A stretch of 64,000 bases of DNA from Phytophthora hibernalis (GCA_012656075.1 JAAKBF010000151.1:1178001-1242000); one strand, 5' to 3'. Positions 9,856 through 20,492 are shown, counted from the first letter of the stretch. The notes: generated by a model from the letters alone, not told the origin. Translations and numbers: made by a program.

Positions 9856-11875
9856 ATGAGTCTGAACGACCTAGCACCTGCCAACACGAAGCGAGCTCGC
9901 GAAAGCGCATCGCGCTCGTTTCTCAAGTACCTCGGCGAAGAAAACGTTAGCTGGGCGTACCTGGAGTCGTGCATGCTGCGTGAGAGCGCTCCACTCATTC
10001 TGGCAGCTGTGGTCGACAAATTCGGCATGCACCTCGCGTTCAAGGAAGGTCGCACAGGACAGCTTCTTGCTCGGCACTCGGTCATGCAGTACTACCGACA
10101 GGCCAAGAACTGGCTGCTGGACCAATTTCCCAGCATCGAGGGGCGGTTGAAAGGGAGTTGCTGAAGAAAGGACAAGTGCTGGAGCGCTACTGCATGAAGC
10201 GCGACTCTGGAGTGTTTGTTAACAAGGCCCCCGCATGTACGAAGAAGGCACTCAAGCAAATGATGTCGCATCTGTATTCGACTGCTGGTACTGCTGCCGA
10301 TTATCAAGACACCGCGCTGGTGTGCTTACTCTGGTTTCTCTTTGGTTGCGCGTCGGACCTCACCATGCTTTGGAAGGCAAATTTGTCCATTGGGTTGGGG
10401 AACATGTTATTCGTGCGTTTTATTCGGATGAAGACTTCTGAAGAGCAAGGCCATTCGCTTTTTCCGGACGAAGATTTCGCCACGTACTCCTTGCAATTGC
10501 GCTTGCCTTGGCTTCGCAGTCATCACCGAGGCTGTCGCTGTTGAGCCAGCTAGAACAACAGTCGACCTCTCCGGCCGTCCTGACGCCGACAACCCCGCTT
10601 ATCGACTTGATTGACCATGGCCGCGCTGCAAGGCGGGACCGTTCGCTCTGACCAAGACAAGATCAACGAGACGGGTCCAGTGATTCACAGCTACGTCCAC
10701 CGCGTTCTTGATCGAATCGCAAAGCCATCCGGCGTGTTGGAGCGGTTGACATCTCATTCATTCCGTCGAGGTGGGGGCAGCACGCCAATCGAGCTGGTAT
10801 GTGTGTTCAGTGGATCTTCGACCGAGGAGCTTGGAAAATGACAGCAACAAACAAGGTATTTGCCTACGTCTTCAATACGCCATCCGAAGACCACAAGGTA
10901 GCCCGTGTTTTGAGTAGCCGCTATCCCGACAAAGAAGCCTTCCTCCTATCCCTGGACAGCTTTGACTCCGACACACAGATGAAGATTCGCTCCGTCTCCG
11001 CGGTCCTGTTCTCATTTTCCACCGGTCTAGAAGCTGCACAATTCAACGTCAACGGGCCCGTACTCGACACACTGATGGCATACCTGTTGCGGCACTACCC
11101 GGTGTCAATCCAAGCGGCTTGGCAATCCAGCGACTCGAAGCTTACGCCGTTGAAAATGGCTTCACCGCTAACACTTTGCTTGCGTGGTCGTCGCACTTGA
11201 CATTTGATCGGAAGGCCAGCGACATTGAAGAACATACAAAATCCCAATCCGCAACAACGGATATCACAAAGCACCCAGTGGTTGTTCATCACACTGCGTT
11301 GATTGAGCAATTAATCCAAGTCAACAAAAAGCTTGACGCCCGGATGGCTATAATGGAGGCAACACACCGCAACCAACAACACCATCAAACATCAGAATAG
11401 AGATAACAAGCACCAGCGAGCCCCAGTCAAGAGAAGACGTACCGCATCAGCGCCAACAAACCTGAAAGACGTCTGGTTCATGTGGTACGTCCAGGTACCA
11501 CTCATGTGGAGCTCTGTCGACGGCACTACCAAGCACGTGAGCAAGCACGTGAGGTCCACCGCCAAACTCGTAGTCGCCTTCATGAAGTTGTTTCTTGCGG
11601 ACGGTTTTCACCTAGATGAAACGTCTCCACGCTACCGAGACGACGTCCTAAAGGCCGGCACGAAGGCTGAGCACGAGCTTCTTTCCTTTCTTCGGCAGTG
11701 CAACATCACAGCCCGCGGAAGTCAGAACGTACTCAAGAACCTGCGGAAGCTGCACAAGGCCGGCCTCCTGAACACCCATGTCCGACGCTATCATCAGTTC
11801 CAGGCTTCAAGCCGCATCGTCGATCCTGCACCTCGACACACAACCGACATCATCACTTTAGAAACTGTCCGTTAA
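9856..11875 (+). mobile_element. Crypton-type tyrosine recombinase element (coding part)
   Basis: Pieces in three frames form one recombinase. The N-terminal DNA-binding region starts at ATG 9856. The segment FGCASDLTMLWKANLSI...RMKTSEEQGHSLFPDEDF (about 10344-10480) is typical of Crypton recombinases. LTSHSFRRGG (about 10745) brings the His and second Arg, and DRGAWKMTATNKVFAYVFNT (about 10817-10876) holds the likely nucleophile Tyr. A C-terminal region with VWFMWYV and a helical domain ends at 11875. Frame changes near 10150, 10500, 10797, 11125 and 11395 are needed; those near 10150, 10797 and 11125 fit one missing base each. There is no RT or RNase H, which separates it from the DIRS-like element. 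Element ends were not found. Confidence 0.8.
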
Positions 11876-12155
11876 CATTGATGCATATTACCTTCCATTG
11901 AGAACCAGCCATTACTTCACAAGATGATTGAGTCTGTTCGCTCATTCTGCAATATACACCCGGGAGCTACAGCCACAACACTATGGCAGCACCCAAGCTG
12001 ACGAAGTACCCTGTCAGTTCCGCGAAAGAGTTTAGTTGCTGCGCTCAAGACTTACAAGTTCCGCGCTAGTGACAAGGCCATCCGACACCTGCGACTTACC
12101 ATGAACGCGACCGTCGCTACTTCAAGTCATCTGCCAGAAGCCATCCAAGCAATCT

Positions 12156-12512
12156 TTGCGTCCTCGCAGAGGAAGCAAGCGCCGTATCGACCTGGATGAC
12201 TTCCGCGAGTGGATCGCCGCTCCGATCCCTCCTATCGAAACCGACGCTGCTTCTGAAGTCGAAGTCGAGTGTAGCGCTGACGCAGATCAAGCGGCTGAGG
12301 TACTGCACTCCGTCCGCAAGGTTCTTGACCGCAACCGCATGGACCGCATGATGTACTACCTTGTGGGCTGGGAGCCGACGTGGGAACCGCGCAAGCACGT
12401 GGGTCAGACGATCATCGTCAAATTCGAGAGGAGCGTCGGGCGCTCGTGCGCAAGACCTACATCGAGTACGAGGCTGTGGAAGACAACTCGCTCAACAAAA
12501 CCGAACGCTAAA
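12156..12512 (+). pseudogene. Chromodomain fragment, probable chromovirus (Ty3/gypsy) integrase tail
   Basis: An acidic lead-in is followed by VLDRNRMDRMMYYLVGWEP and TWEPRKHVG, the core of a chromodomain (aromatic residues in YYLVGW and W...H). The frame is lost after about 12430, and the tail reads KTYIEYEAVEDNSLNKTER in another frame. Such chromodomains sit at the C-terminus of integrases of gypsy-type chromoviruses. No integrase core, RT or LTR pair is seen, so only the 3' tail of an element remains. Confidence 0.55.
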
Positions 12513-13434
12513 GCAATAAGAGCTAATACAGGGTGTATTACAGGCTTAGACAATAACATGTTGCAAGCTATGAATTGGTAGCACCGTTCAGAACACCAAG
12601 CTTAGCCTCCTTTCGGAACAGCAAGGTTAACCTCGTTACAGAGTACGCTTTCAAGCAGACACAGAGCAAGCACACCTTGCACAGATAGCAAAGGCTGCAG
12701 CCCAGGAGCATACATACAAACATGAACATTAGGCCTGACAAGAGCCGCTGGCACTTGGTCGGTAAAGAAGGGAGAGAGGACTTGTTCGGGAGAAAAAAAG
12801 AAAGACTGACGTTGAATATAAAGCAGCGGGGCTGAGAGCCTCTCCGGGCCACTAGTTCACAATTAATCGCGTTTTGAGGTTGTACCCACGTCTGACGCTA
12901 ACCAACCGCTCCTTATGGTAATTACGCGTAAAAGTCTGTAAAAAGCCGATTTTGGATCAGCGGCCTCACTTGTCAATCTGCTGCGGCAACTCCGTAGCGA
13001 TTTTGTGTAGAGAAACATGCATATTAGTAAAACGCCGTTTTCTCGGCCCACAGGCCGTTTCAGGCCCTCATACTCCGCCTACAATTTGTAGTACAAACGG
13101 CCCTCTGGCAGGCCTGCTGGGCAAACACATCTTACTTTAGATCCTGCGCATGTTTATACATATCTGTGTGTCGAACACAAATTTCTGTACAATCTATGTC
13201 AGCGTCGGGGCGAGTCGGCGGTCGGAGGTTTTACGTTATGGGGAGTACATGTACCGGTACCGATACATGTATGAAGCATGCACGGTTACAGCAATTCGTA
13301 CTTAAGTACGATTTATTGTTATCTCGTACTGTAGTCGTACAAGACAAGTCGTACGAATTACAATCGAAAGTGCTAAAAAGACAGCAAAGCACAAGAATTA
13401 TTTTATTATAATAAGAAGGCGATTATACCCCTCA
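12513..13434. other. Interval without a recognised gene; possible LTR remnant and palindromes
   Basis: 12530-12870 follows the chromodomain tail and could be part of a 3' LTR, but there is no second copy to compare it with. 13247-13270 is a 24-bp palindrome with one mismatched pair (ACATGTA...TACATGT around CGGTACCG), and 13296-13311 is a perfect 16-bp palindrome, TCGTACTTAAGTACGA. No coding sequence is supported. Confidence 0.4.
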
Positions 13435-13545
13435 ATGAGGGCCCTCATATTGGTTGCTCTGGCCGCAATAAGTACTTCCGTTTTGACAACCTACTTGCGC
13501 AAGTTAATTGCTCGTAACACTGTATATTTGTACCGGTACCGGTAA
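13435..13545 (+). CDS. 36-residue ORF resembling a signal peptide
   Basis: ATG at 13435 opens MRALILVALAAISTSVLTTY..., a hydrophobic leader, followed by a short basic and aromatic tail ending at TAA 13543-13545. Stretches of the DNA (CTCATATTGG and GGTTGCTCTGGCNGCAA) match the start of the secreted protein gene at 13667. It is probably a partial duplicate of that gene's 5' end. Whether it is expressed is unknown. Confidence 0.35.
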   Translation: MRALILVALAAISTSVLTTYLRKLIARNTVYLYRYR

Positions 13546-13666
13546 GGACAAATAGAATGGATAGGCACACCGGATGTCCAGCCGAGACTGCGGATCAGGG
13601 GCAGTCCGCAATTTGCTTGCGTCGAGTCACAGCACCAAAGAACTTCACGGAGTGTCCAACAATAAC

Positions 13667-14026
13667 ATGCGTCTCACCCGCCTCATATTGGCCCTGGTGG
13701 TTGCTCTGGCTGCAACCACTGTCTCGACCACCACTGCCACTAAAGACGTCGCTTCCACAACGTCAACGGAATTGGAGGAAAGAAGAGGCGGAGGAAGGGG
13801 CGGTGGAGGAAGAGGTGGGGGAAGAGGCGGAGGCAGAGGAACCAGTACGGGCAGAGGCCAAATTTACGGAACGCATACGTCCATCGGCTTAATGTACCCG
13901 AGTGACACGCCATATCTCCGGGAGGAATTCGAAGAATGGAAGAGGAAGCGGGCAATTGCCAAAAAGAACAAGAAAAAGAAAACGACAGCTGAGACCACCC
14001 GTCGACTTCGGCAGGAGCAAGAGTAG
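13667..14026 (+). CDS. Small secreted Gly/Arg-rich (RGG) protein, candidate effector-like
   Basis: The product has 119 residues. The first about 22 (MRLTRLILALVVALAATTVS) form a clear signal peptide. A Thr/Ser-rich stretch and ELEERR follow, then an RGG/GGR-rich block (about residues 43-67), then a charged C-terminus with KKNKKKK and RRLRQEQE. A longer frame extends upstream to 13574, but the ATG at 13667 is preferred because it places the signal peptide at the N-terminus. ELEER recalls the EER motif of oomycete effectors, but no RxLR motif precedes it, so effector status is only a possibility. RGG blocks commonly bind RNA, which is unusual for a secreted protein. The gene sits in the transposon-rich block. 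Confidence 0.6.
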   Translation: MRLTRLILALVVALAATTVSTTTATKDVASTTSTELEERRGGGRGGGGRGGGRGGGRGTSTGRGQIYGTHTSIGLMYPSDTPYLREEFEEWKRKRAIAKKNKKKKTTAETTRRLRQEQE

Positions 14027-14136
14027 AGTCCACGTCTACAAAGATTTCACTCACTCGATGCGGTTCGTGTAGGTTTTGTTAAATTAAAATTAACTAACCG
14101 AGCGGAGCCTGCAAGCTAACGGCCTCGCCTTGCTCG

Positions 14137-14754
14137 GCTGGACAGGATCCACTTATACGGTAATTCAGTCAGTCCGGAGTTACCGGTAGGCAGCAATTTC
14201 AGACATCGAAGGAAATACAACCAGCACGCCTCGAAAAGACTCAAAACAAAAACCATGACCAGCTTTTGCAGATTTCCATTTGAATCTACCCTGAAGCGCG
14301 ATATTGAATTCGTCGGATTCACCGATCTTCTTACCGGTATACTTAGGGATACCGTCAAAAAGATCCATCCAGTTTGCCAAGATGCTTGTAGCTTATTAAT
14401 AGTTGAAGTGAAGACAAAAGTCGAGCCCAAAACAATTTTAAGCATTGTCGGAGCCGATCTTTCTTGATCTGCGCGCCAATGGTACTACTTACGGACTTGA
14501 ACGAGAAATGGGTGTTCTTCTGGGTCGCCGAGAAGAAAAGCAACTGGGTCCTGATCCACAGAGCGTTCATTGATGACCCAGGCGAGGGTTTCGAGGTGCT
14601 ACTGGAGCAGTCATCTGCTAACATCAAAGCCGAGATCGAGATCCCATACTTCGAACATCCCGTGAAAAGACTCAAACTAAGATCCATGTTGCTGACAGAC
14701 GGCGGTGAAAGCGGCGGTATTCGTGAGAGCATCCAACGATACTATGACAGTTAG
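14137..14754 (+). pseudogene. Crinkler-like C-terminal fragment
   Basis: A frame covering about 14137-14467 carries RRKYNQHASKRLKTKT and a LLIVEVKTK strand. The second frame from 14464 carries CAPMVLLTDLNEKWVFFWV, a pattern I associate with Crinkler-type C-terminal domains (VLLTDL...W.FFW). The two join if one T is missing near 14460. No N-terminus or start codon is convincing. Assignment is by motif resemblance only. Confidence 0.35.
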
Positions 14755-15514
14755 ATCCCGACTTACAAGTCACTCGATCTATTACCACGTTTAGTGATTT
14801 CAGCTGATTCTGCCCTCGCACTCATATTTTTTTCTTTTCCTGACAAATATAAAGTTACTTCGAAGTAGTAATGTACAAGAATGGCGTACAATACCTATCT
14901 AACAAAGAGCGCATTAAGGCGGCGCAGAAGCGTTATTACTGGTACCAGCACACACGCGAAGGTCGCTTGTCCTATCAAAAAGGCTACGACGACAAGAATA
15001 AAGACACTAGTTTGGTTAACGTGTTGATAGCAATGATGCAAGCGACGATCATGGAGTTCTGCTCAGAAATTCATCCTGTGAGTACAATCGGTAGCCAGGG
15101 ATGACAAATGCAGCATAGTCTCCACAGAAGCTTTGCGTAATTGTCTTAGTCGTTAGCATAGCTAAGTGACATACTGAAAAACGAAAACGAAAACTTTGCG
15201 TAATTGTGCCTGAGATTGACATTGGTCGATTTAGATTTTGGAGACATGGATATGACTCCAGCAACAATTTACGGAGACGTTTTCGTCGAACGACATGTAC
15301 ACGTACACGCTCTTGGCGTTCCCTTATCTCTACCATGTATATTCGGCGTGCGATCAACGTACACCCCTTGTCTCCTCTGACACCTCGAGATAACTTTACC
15401 ATGGGGCAACCAACAACAACATCCAGCATCGCGATGATACAGTGTGCTTGAATCCATGAAAATCATGATGCAGTAGACAGCACCCCCTCCAGTAGCTGCT
15501 CACCCAACTCTCTC
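14755..15514. other. Interval without a recognised gene
   Basis: Boundary between the accessory block and the housekeeping block. It contains the 3' flank of the ESCO gene and a short direct repeat ACTTTGCGTAATTGT at about 15130 and 15193. Small ORFs here have no recognisable features. Confidence 0.4.
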
Positions 15515-16453
15515 TCAATAAATAAGTACTTCACACGGCTCCATGTACTTCAGCGCAAACTGCAAGCCGTTTCGTGTCGGCTGCGCGAAGGCGACGAAGT
15601 TCTTCGCAACGTGCATGCCATAAATCGACTTTTCACGCACAACGTTCACCATTCGGGTCGCGATGCCTTTCCTTTTGAACGAGGGGTGAACCCAGAGCTG
15701 GCAAATGCCGAGGACAGCAGGTTTTGAAGTAGCCGACGCAGTCACCGCGCCATCATCAGCAGCGACAGAGTTTTCCTCGTCCGAGGTCGTCTGGGTAACC
15801 AAATTCGAGGCGCTCTCATCCAAAGTGAAGGCTTCTGTTATGCGTTCCGTATTGACACATCCGACAACTTGATGGTCTTGGATGTACAGAAAGTGGCTTC
15901 GCTGCAAGAACACCTCCTCTTCAACAAAACCCAACGCATCATCCAGCACCGTCTTGATCTCCAGCAACTTGTTCACATGGGAAGTAGGGTCGTCCACTCG
16001 GATCTCCAGGATCCTAGCTTGAGTATCCGAAAAGCTCTTGAGAAGTCTCTCCGTCTTCCACTTGGAGAACGTTACCCCGCGCTTCTTCAGACTGCAAAAC
16101 TTCTGGTGCTCCCTTTCGTCCTCCTCCTCCCCGACAGTGTAGAGTAGTCCGCAACTAGGGCAGGTGACGTGCTTACCAAAGTTGCGTTGACCCAGGTCAA
16201 TGTACGACTGGGTAGTGGGCTGCATTTTGCTCATTTTGGCGCGATGTTTAGCTGAAATTGCAGCTTTCGGCTCGGGAGTGATCGACGACTTGGTAGTTCT
16301 GCTGTGTGGAGCGGGCGAGAGCCACGACGCCATTGCAGATCTCCTCGGCTTCTTGGCGGCGTCTTCATCCTTTGGGGCGTTGCTGCTGCGCTTGCGTTTG
16401 GCCGCAGAACCTCCAGCACCACGCCGCATCAAGGCGTCGTTCACGTTCGCCAT
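15515..16453 (-). CDS. ECO1: Sister-chromatid cohesion N-acetyltransferase, ESCO/Eco1 family
   Basis: The gene is a single exon encoding 312 residues. The family acetylates the SMC3 subunit of cohesin in S phase, in the nucleus. A basic, disordered N-terminus with KRKR precedes a C2H2-type finger, CPSCGLLYTVGE...H-x3-C (about residues 98-121). A GNAT domain follows, with the acetyl-CoA loop QLWVHPSFKRKGIATRMV (about 253-270) and a FALKYMEP C-terminus. The last zinc ligand is Cys where the family usually has His. The gene is divergent from S-adenosylhomocysteinase across a 339-bp shared upstream region. Confidence 0.95.
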   Translation of the reverse strand: MANVNDALMRRGAGGSAAKRKRSSNAPKDEDAAKKPRRSAMASWLSPAPHSRTTKSSITPEPKAAISAKHRAKMSKMQPTTQSYIDLGQRNFGKHVTCPSCGLLYTVGEEEDEREHQKFCSLKKRGVTFSKWKTERLLKSFSDTQARILEIRVDDPTSHVNKLLEIKTVLDDALGFVEEEVFLQRSHFLYIQDHQVVGCVNTERITEAFTLDESASNLVTQTTSDEENSVAADDGAVTASATSKPAVLGICQLWVHPSFKRKGIATRMVNVVREKSIYGMHVAKNFVAFAQPTRNGLQFALKYMEPCEVLIY

Positions 16454-16792
16454 CGGAGAAATTGCGGGAGTTTCTGGTTCTTCAACAAATTGTAGCCATC
16501 TGATTGTAGCATCCCAAACGGAAACACCTGTTCAACTCAATTCGTTTACTTCAATCGGATTTCTCAATTATCAGGTTACAGAGTTGCATAAAGCATTACA
16601 AAGTCTACTTACTAACTGCCATGTTGAGCTATAAACAACTATAGTCAGGGCTTCTGTGTCTGCATATCTCGCTACGTGGGTACCGCTCTCTAACGGGTGG
16701 TGTAGCGCCCTCCCTCCATTCCGCCTCCGAATCTGTCGGCTCACTTTGGAATTCGGTCAGAAGCCCAAGCACCTCACCCCAGTCAACTAACT
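16454..16792. promoter_or_regulatory. Shared upstream region of ESCO and SAHH genes
   Basis: The 339 bp separates two divergent start codons. GCTCACTTTGGAATTC at about 16739-16754 resembles the oomycete initiator (YTCANTYY), 40-55 bp before the SAHH start. This is inference from consensus; no transcript data were used. Confidence 0.4.
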
Positions 16793-18237
16793 ATGGCTTC
16801 CCTCGGAGACTACCGCGTGGCGGACATTTCGCTGGCCGACTTCGGCCGCAAGGAGATCGAGATCGCCGAGATCGAGATGCCTGGCCTCATGCAGAGCCGC
16901 ACGGAGTTCGGCCCGTCGCAGCCGCTTAAGGGCGCGCGTGTGGCTGGCTCGCTGCACATGACGATCCAGACGGCTGTTCTCATTGAGACGCTCAAGGCTC
17001 TGGGCGGCGACATGCGCTGGTGCTCGTGCAACATCTTTTCCACGCAGGACCACGCTGCTGCTGCTATCGCGCGCGACAACGCGGCCGCCGTGTTCGCCTG
17101 GAAGGGCGAGACGCTCGAGGAGTACTGGGAGTGCACGCTGAACGCCATCACGTGGCCCTCGGACGACGGCAAGGGCGACGGCCCCGACCTCATCGTGGAC
17201 GACGGCGGCGACATGACGCTGCTCATCCACGAGGGCTTCAAGGCGGAGAAGGCCTTCGCCGCGAACGGCGCCGTGCCCGACGCCAACTCCACGGACAACG
17301 CCGAGATGAAGTGCGTGCTCAACATCATCGCGCGAACGCTCAAGACGGACCCCAAGAAGTGGACCAAGATCGCGCAGCGCTGCAAGGGCGTCTCGGAGGA
17401 GACCACCACGGGCGTGCACCGCCTGTATCAGATGGAGAAGAACGGCTCGCTGCTCTTCCCGGCCATCAACGTCAACGACTCGGTCACCAAGTCCAAGTTC
17501 GACAACCTGTACGGCTGCCGCCACTCCTGCCTGATGGCATCATGCGCGCCACGGACGTCATGCTCGCGGGCAAGCGCGTTGTCATCTGCGGATTCGGTGA
17601 CGTCGGCAAGGGTTGCGCCCAGGCCATGAAGGCCGCCGGCTCCGTCGTGTACGTCACGGAGGTGGACCCCATCTGCGCTCTGCAGGCGTGCATGGACGGC
17701 TTCCAGGTTGTGCGTCTCGAATCCATTGTGTCGCAGGCTGACATCTTCATCACCACGACCGGCAACAAGGACATCATCATGGCCGCCGACATGCTCAAGA
17801 TGAAGAACAACGCCATCGTGGGCAACATTGGCCACTTTGACAACGAGATCGACATGGCTGGCGTCACCGCCATCGCTAAGCGTCAGAACATCAAGCCGCA
17901 GGTGGACCGTTTCATCTTCGAGGACGGCCACGCTGTCATCATCCTGGCTGAGGGCCGTCTGCTCAACCTGGGCTGCGCCACCGGCCACCCGTCGTTCGTC
18001 ATGTCCAACTCGTTCACGAACCAGACCCTGGCTCAGATCGAGCTCTGGAAGGAGCGCGACACGGGCAAGTACGCCACCGGCAAGGTGTACGTGCTGCCCA
18101 AGGAGCTCGATGAGAAGGTCGCTCGTCTGCACCTGGACAACCTGGGCGCTCAGCTCACCGTGCTGTCGGACGAGCAGGCCGAGTACATCGGCGTGAAGCC
18201 CACGGGCCCCTTCAAGCCGCAGACCTACCGTTACTAG
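16793..18237 (+). CDS. AHCY: S-adenosylhomocysteinase
   Basis: The enzyme hydrolyses S-adenosylhomocysteine to adenosine and homocysteine with bound NAD, keeping cellular methylation running; it is cytosolic. Visible landmarks are CSCNIFSTQDHAAAAIA, DDGGDMTLLIH, NVNDSVTKSKFDNLYGCRHS, the NAD-binding GFGDVGKGCAQAMK loop, and the C-terminal TYRY. A roughly 40-residue insert (about residues 150-190) is the plant/protist type. The frame shifts at 17526-17527, where one C is missing from a run. Restoring it gives 481 residues, the expected length. An error in the sequence is more likely than loss of an essential gene. The gene is GC-rich and likely highly expressed. Confidence 0.97.
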
Positions 18238-18494
18238 CAGCTTGGAGCCTCGTTCGTTTCGCCAAGATGGCAGTCCTCTGTGCTGAGACTGTTTGGGTCG
18301 GGGCAGAGATAGCGCTCCCTCAAGGAGTTCTTTCATTGTGCTGAAAAGCGTCTTCCTGCTGCTTTCTCCACCACAATGCTCCGCTCAATCCACATAGTTC
18401 ACTGGCACCTAGGAAGACTGCAAAGGTATTGAGAAACTAATGTTAAGCATGCGCAACCAGTTGGTTGCTATTCAATCTCCTCATGTTCCTTCGT

Positions 18495-18932
18495 TCAAGT
18501 TTGTTTGCAGCTTAGACGAAGATGACGATGAAGTGCCGCAGCCAGCAGCACGATGATCACGTAGTAGCAGCCGAGCTTGCGGTGCGCGCTGACAACCTTG
18601 CGAGCTGCTTTCGTTTGTTGTTGCACTGCAGCTTCCGTGTCGCTGACCTGCACGCTCACGTGGTCCAGCATGGCATTCTGCGAAATGACCTCCTCGTTCG
18701 TGGCCTTCGCCGCGCCGTGAAGTCTCTTGACACCCGAGTAGATGGCATCCAGTTGTCGTTCCTGCAATCACAACAAGCAGTTTAGTTTTTCAATTCAACT
18801 TCATCTTGGCACTTGAAGTCCACGAACCTGGTCCTGCGTAGCATTATCCATCCGCTCCTGGAGCTTCGGCGTTGATGCCTCCTCGAACTCGCCCGTAGGC
18901 TGCGCCTCTCGTAGCGATTCATCGCCCATCAT
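18495..18932 (-). CDS. Short Qc-type SNARE (Bet1/syntaxin-8-like)
   Basis: There are two exons, 18828-18932 and 18495-18761, with an intron starting GTTCGT and ending TTGCAG in phase 0. The product has 123 residues. A short N-terminus is followed by a SNARE coiled coil (RQLDAIYSGVKRL...) with the zero-layer Gln in EEVISQNAMLD, and one C-terminal membrane anchor (CYYVIIVLLAAALH). Lack of an Habc domain and the length suit a Bet1-like ER-Golgi SNARE, but a syntaxin 8-like role is equally possible. Two adjacent ATGs start the frame; either could be used. Confidence 0.8.
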
Positions 18933-19157
18933 TGTCGATCAGCTTGGCAGCTTTGTTATCGCCTTGTGCAGTTAGCTGGCCAATTCAATGTTCTCCGCCA
19001 CGTCCCAAGGATGGAAATACACAGACAAAATGCTGTCAATAAAGCTCGAAATAAAGCTGCCGAGGGCGCATGACTTCAGGTAAATGCAAAGTCTATTTTT
19101 CCATGATGCGCCACGCACTCGACATGGCTAAGCTGTTGAATGACTACACTTGAGCTA

Positions 19158-20310
19158 CTAGTTAGTGGCGTTCATATATTTCTTGAGCGGGGCGACGGGT
19201 AGTGGTGTGGCCAACAAGTCGTCCAAGTCCTCACTCTCCAATGTGAACAGGCTCTTCGCCTGCCGGAAGAGGTGTCGCGGTCGAGGAGCAGCTCGAGAGC
19301 CGTAACCTTGCCCTTGAACAGCTTGATGGTGCGTAGTGACTGGCGGCTTAGACTGTCCCATACATGTACGACACCGTTCTCGTCTCCAGACACCAGGAAT
19401 GCACCGCTGGCGTGAATCTGCAAAGTGGTGACGCTGTTTTCATGACCCTCGAAGGAATCCGGCAGCAGAGCCTCTGGACCCCATGGTGAGACGTTGGCAC
19501 AGTCCGTCGAAGCATTCGCCACACGAGCGGTTGCCGCCGTAACAGAAGTCGCCGCAGCGTTCAAGTCAAGCGCGTAGATCTTTCCATTGCCGCAGCCCAT
19601 GAAAAGCCTCTGCTCCATCGGGTCGGCGATGCACGCGTTGACGTACGACGGACACGACACGCTGTACAAACACTGGGAGGAGCTGAGCGCCCAGATCTTG
19701 CAGGTTCGGTCCAGTGACGACGTGTAGATGCGTGCGTTCACGCCTCCCAGTCCAACATGCAGCGACGTGACAGGCAGCACGTGGTCCGTGAAGCTCACAG
19801 CGGGCGTGACGCCCTGCTGGAAGCTGGAGGCGGCGTCCGGCTCGTCCAGCAAATCAACAAGCCTCAAACATGCACCAGCGCGTCTTCACCAGCCGTGATT
19901 AAATGCGAGTCGTCCGACGTCAATGCCAACGCCGACACGCGCTTGTAGTGGGCGTCGAACACCGTCACCAGCTCGCCAGTCTTAACGTCCCACACGTAAA
20001 CTTTGCCCGACTCGGCGCCGGCGAACAGGAAGTTGCCGCAGCTGGACGACGTCACGGGCCCCATCTTCTCGGCCACGTGGCACTTCCACACGGGCATGTC
20101 CTTGCCCCAGTTCCACAGGTTGAGCGCCAGTTTTCCCTCCTGCACGGCCACCAAGTGGTCGGTACGCGGCACTGAGTGGACGCCGTTGAGCGCCGAGCGG
20201 CAGTTCTTGAAGCAAAACAATTGGCCGCCAGTGGACGCGTCAGCCACCAGCAACTCGTTCTCTTGGCTGGAGCCCAGCAGCAGCACGTGGTCTGCTAGCG
20301 CCGTCGTCAT
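19158..20310 (-). CDS. WDR18: WD40 protein, WDR18/Ipi3-like
   Basis: The product has about 385 residues with a series of WD40 blades: GKVYVWDVKTGELV, DALVHVW, CKIWALSSSQCLY, GKIYALDLN, GVVHVWDSLS. The LVDLLD segment after the fourth blade and the overall length fit WDR18/Ipi3. With Rix1/PELP1 and TEX10, WDR18/Ipi3 acts in 60S ribosome maturation in the nucleus. Two frame breaks occur, near 19862-19866 (a missing G that would restore the blade's Trp) and near 19263-19265 (a missing C). The C-terminus is then ESEDLDDLL...KKYMNATN. I am sure of the WD40 fold, less of the subfamily. Confidence 0.75.
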
Positions 20311-20492
20311 GCTTATCGGAGCTCTTGAGGTGTGTCAATGTCGGAATGACGTCCAAGGCGTCAGGACCAATACCTTCCGCCTCTGTGATTGGTGGGAAAT
20401 GAGTCATTAATCGAATTCTGGTGTTTTGATTCGTCGAAAATGCGTGTTAAGTACGTCAGCAGCCATTTCTGAAGTTGCGCTGAGTGGTGACA

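Noticed and set aside
14180..14380. Minus-strand frame with GESDEF inside the Crinkler-like region
   Set aside because: The plus strand gives a longer, two-part match that joins with one missing base; this looks like its shadow.
14871..15104. 77-codon frame starting MYKNGVQYL
   Set aside because: No recognisable motif, and no splice or neighbour support; could be a remnant but cannot be argued.
16787..18336. Long minus-strand frames opposite S-adenosylhomocysteinase (245 and 302 codons)
   Set aside because: They are frame shadows caused by high GC at third codon positions of the real gene; composition is Val/Arg/Leu-rich without motifs.
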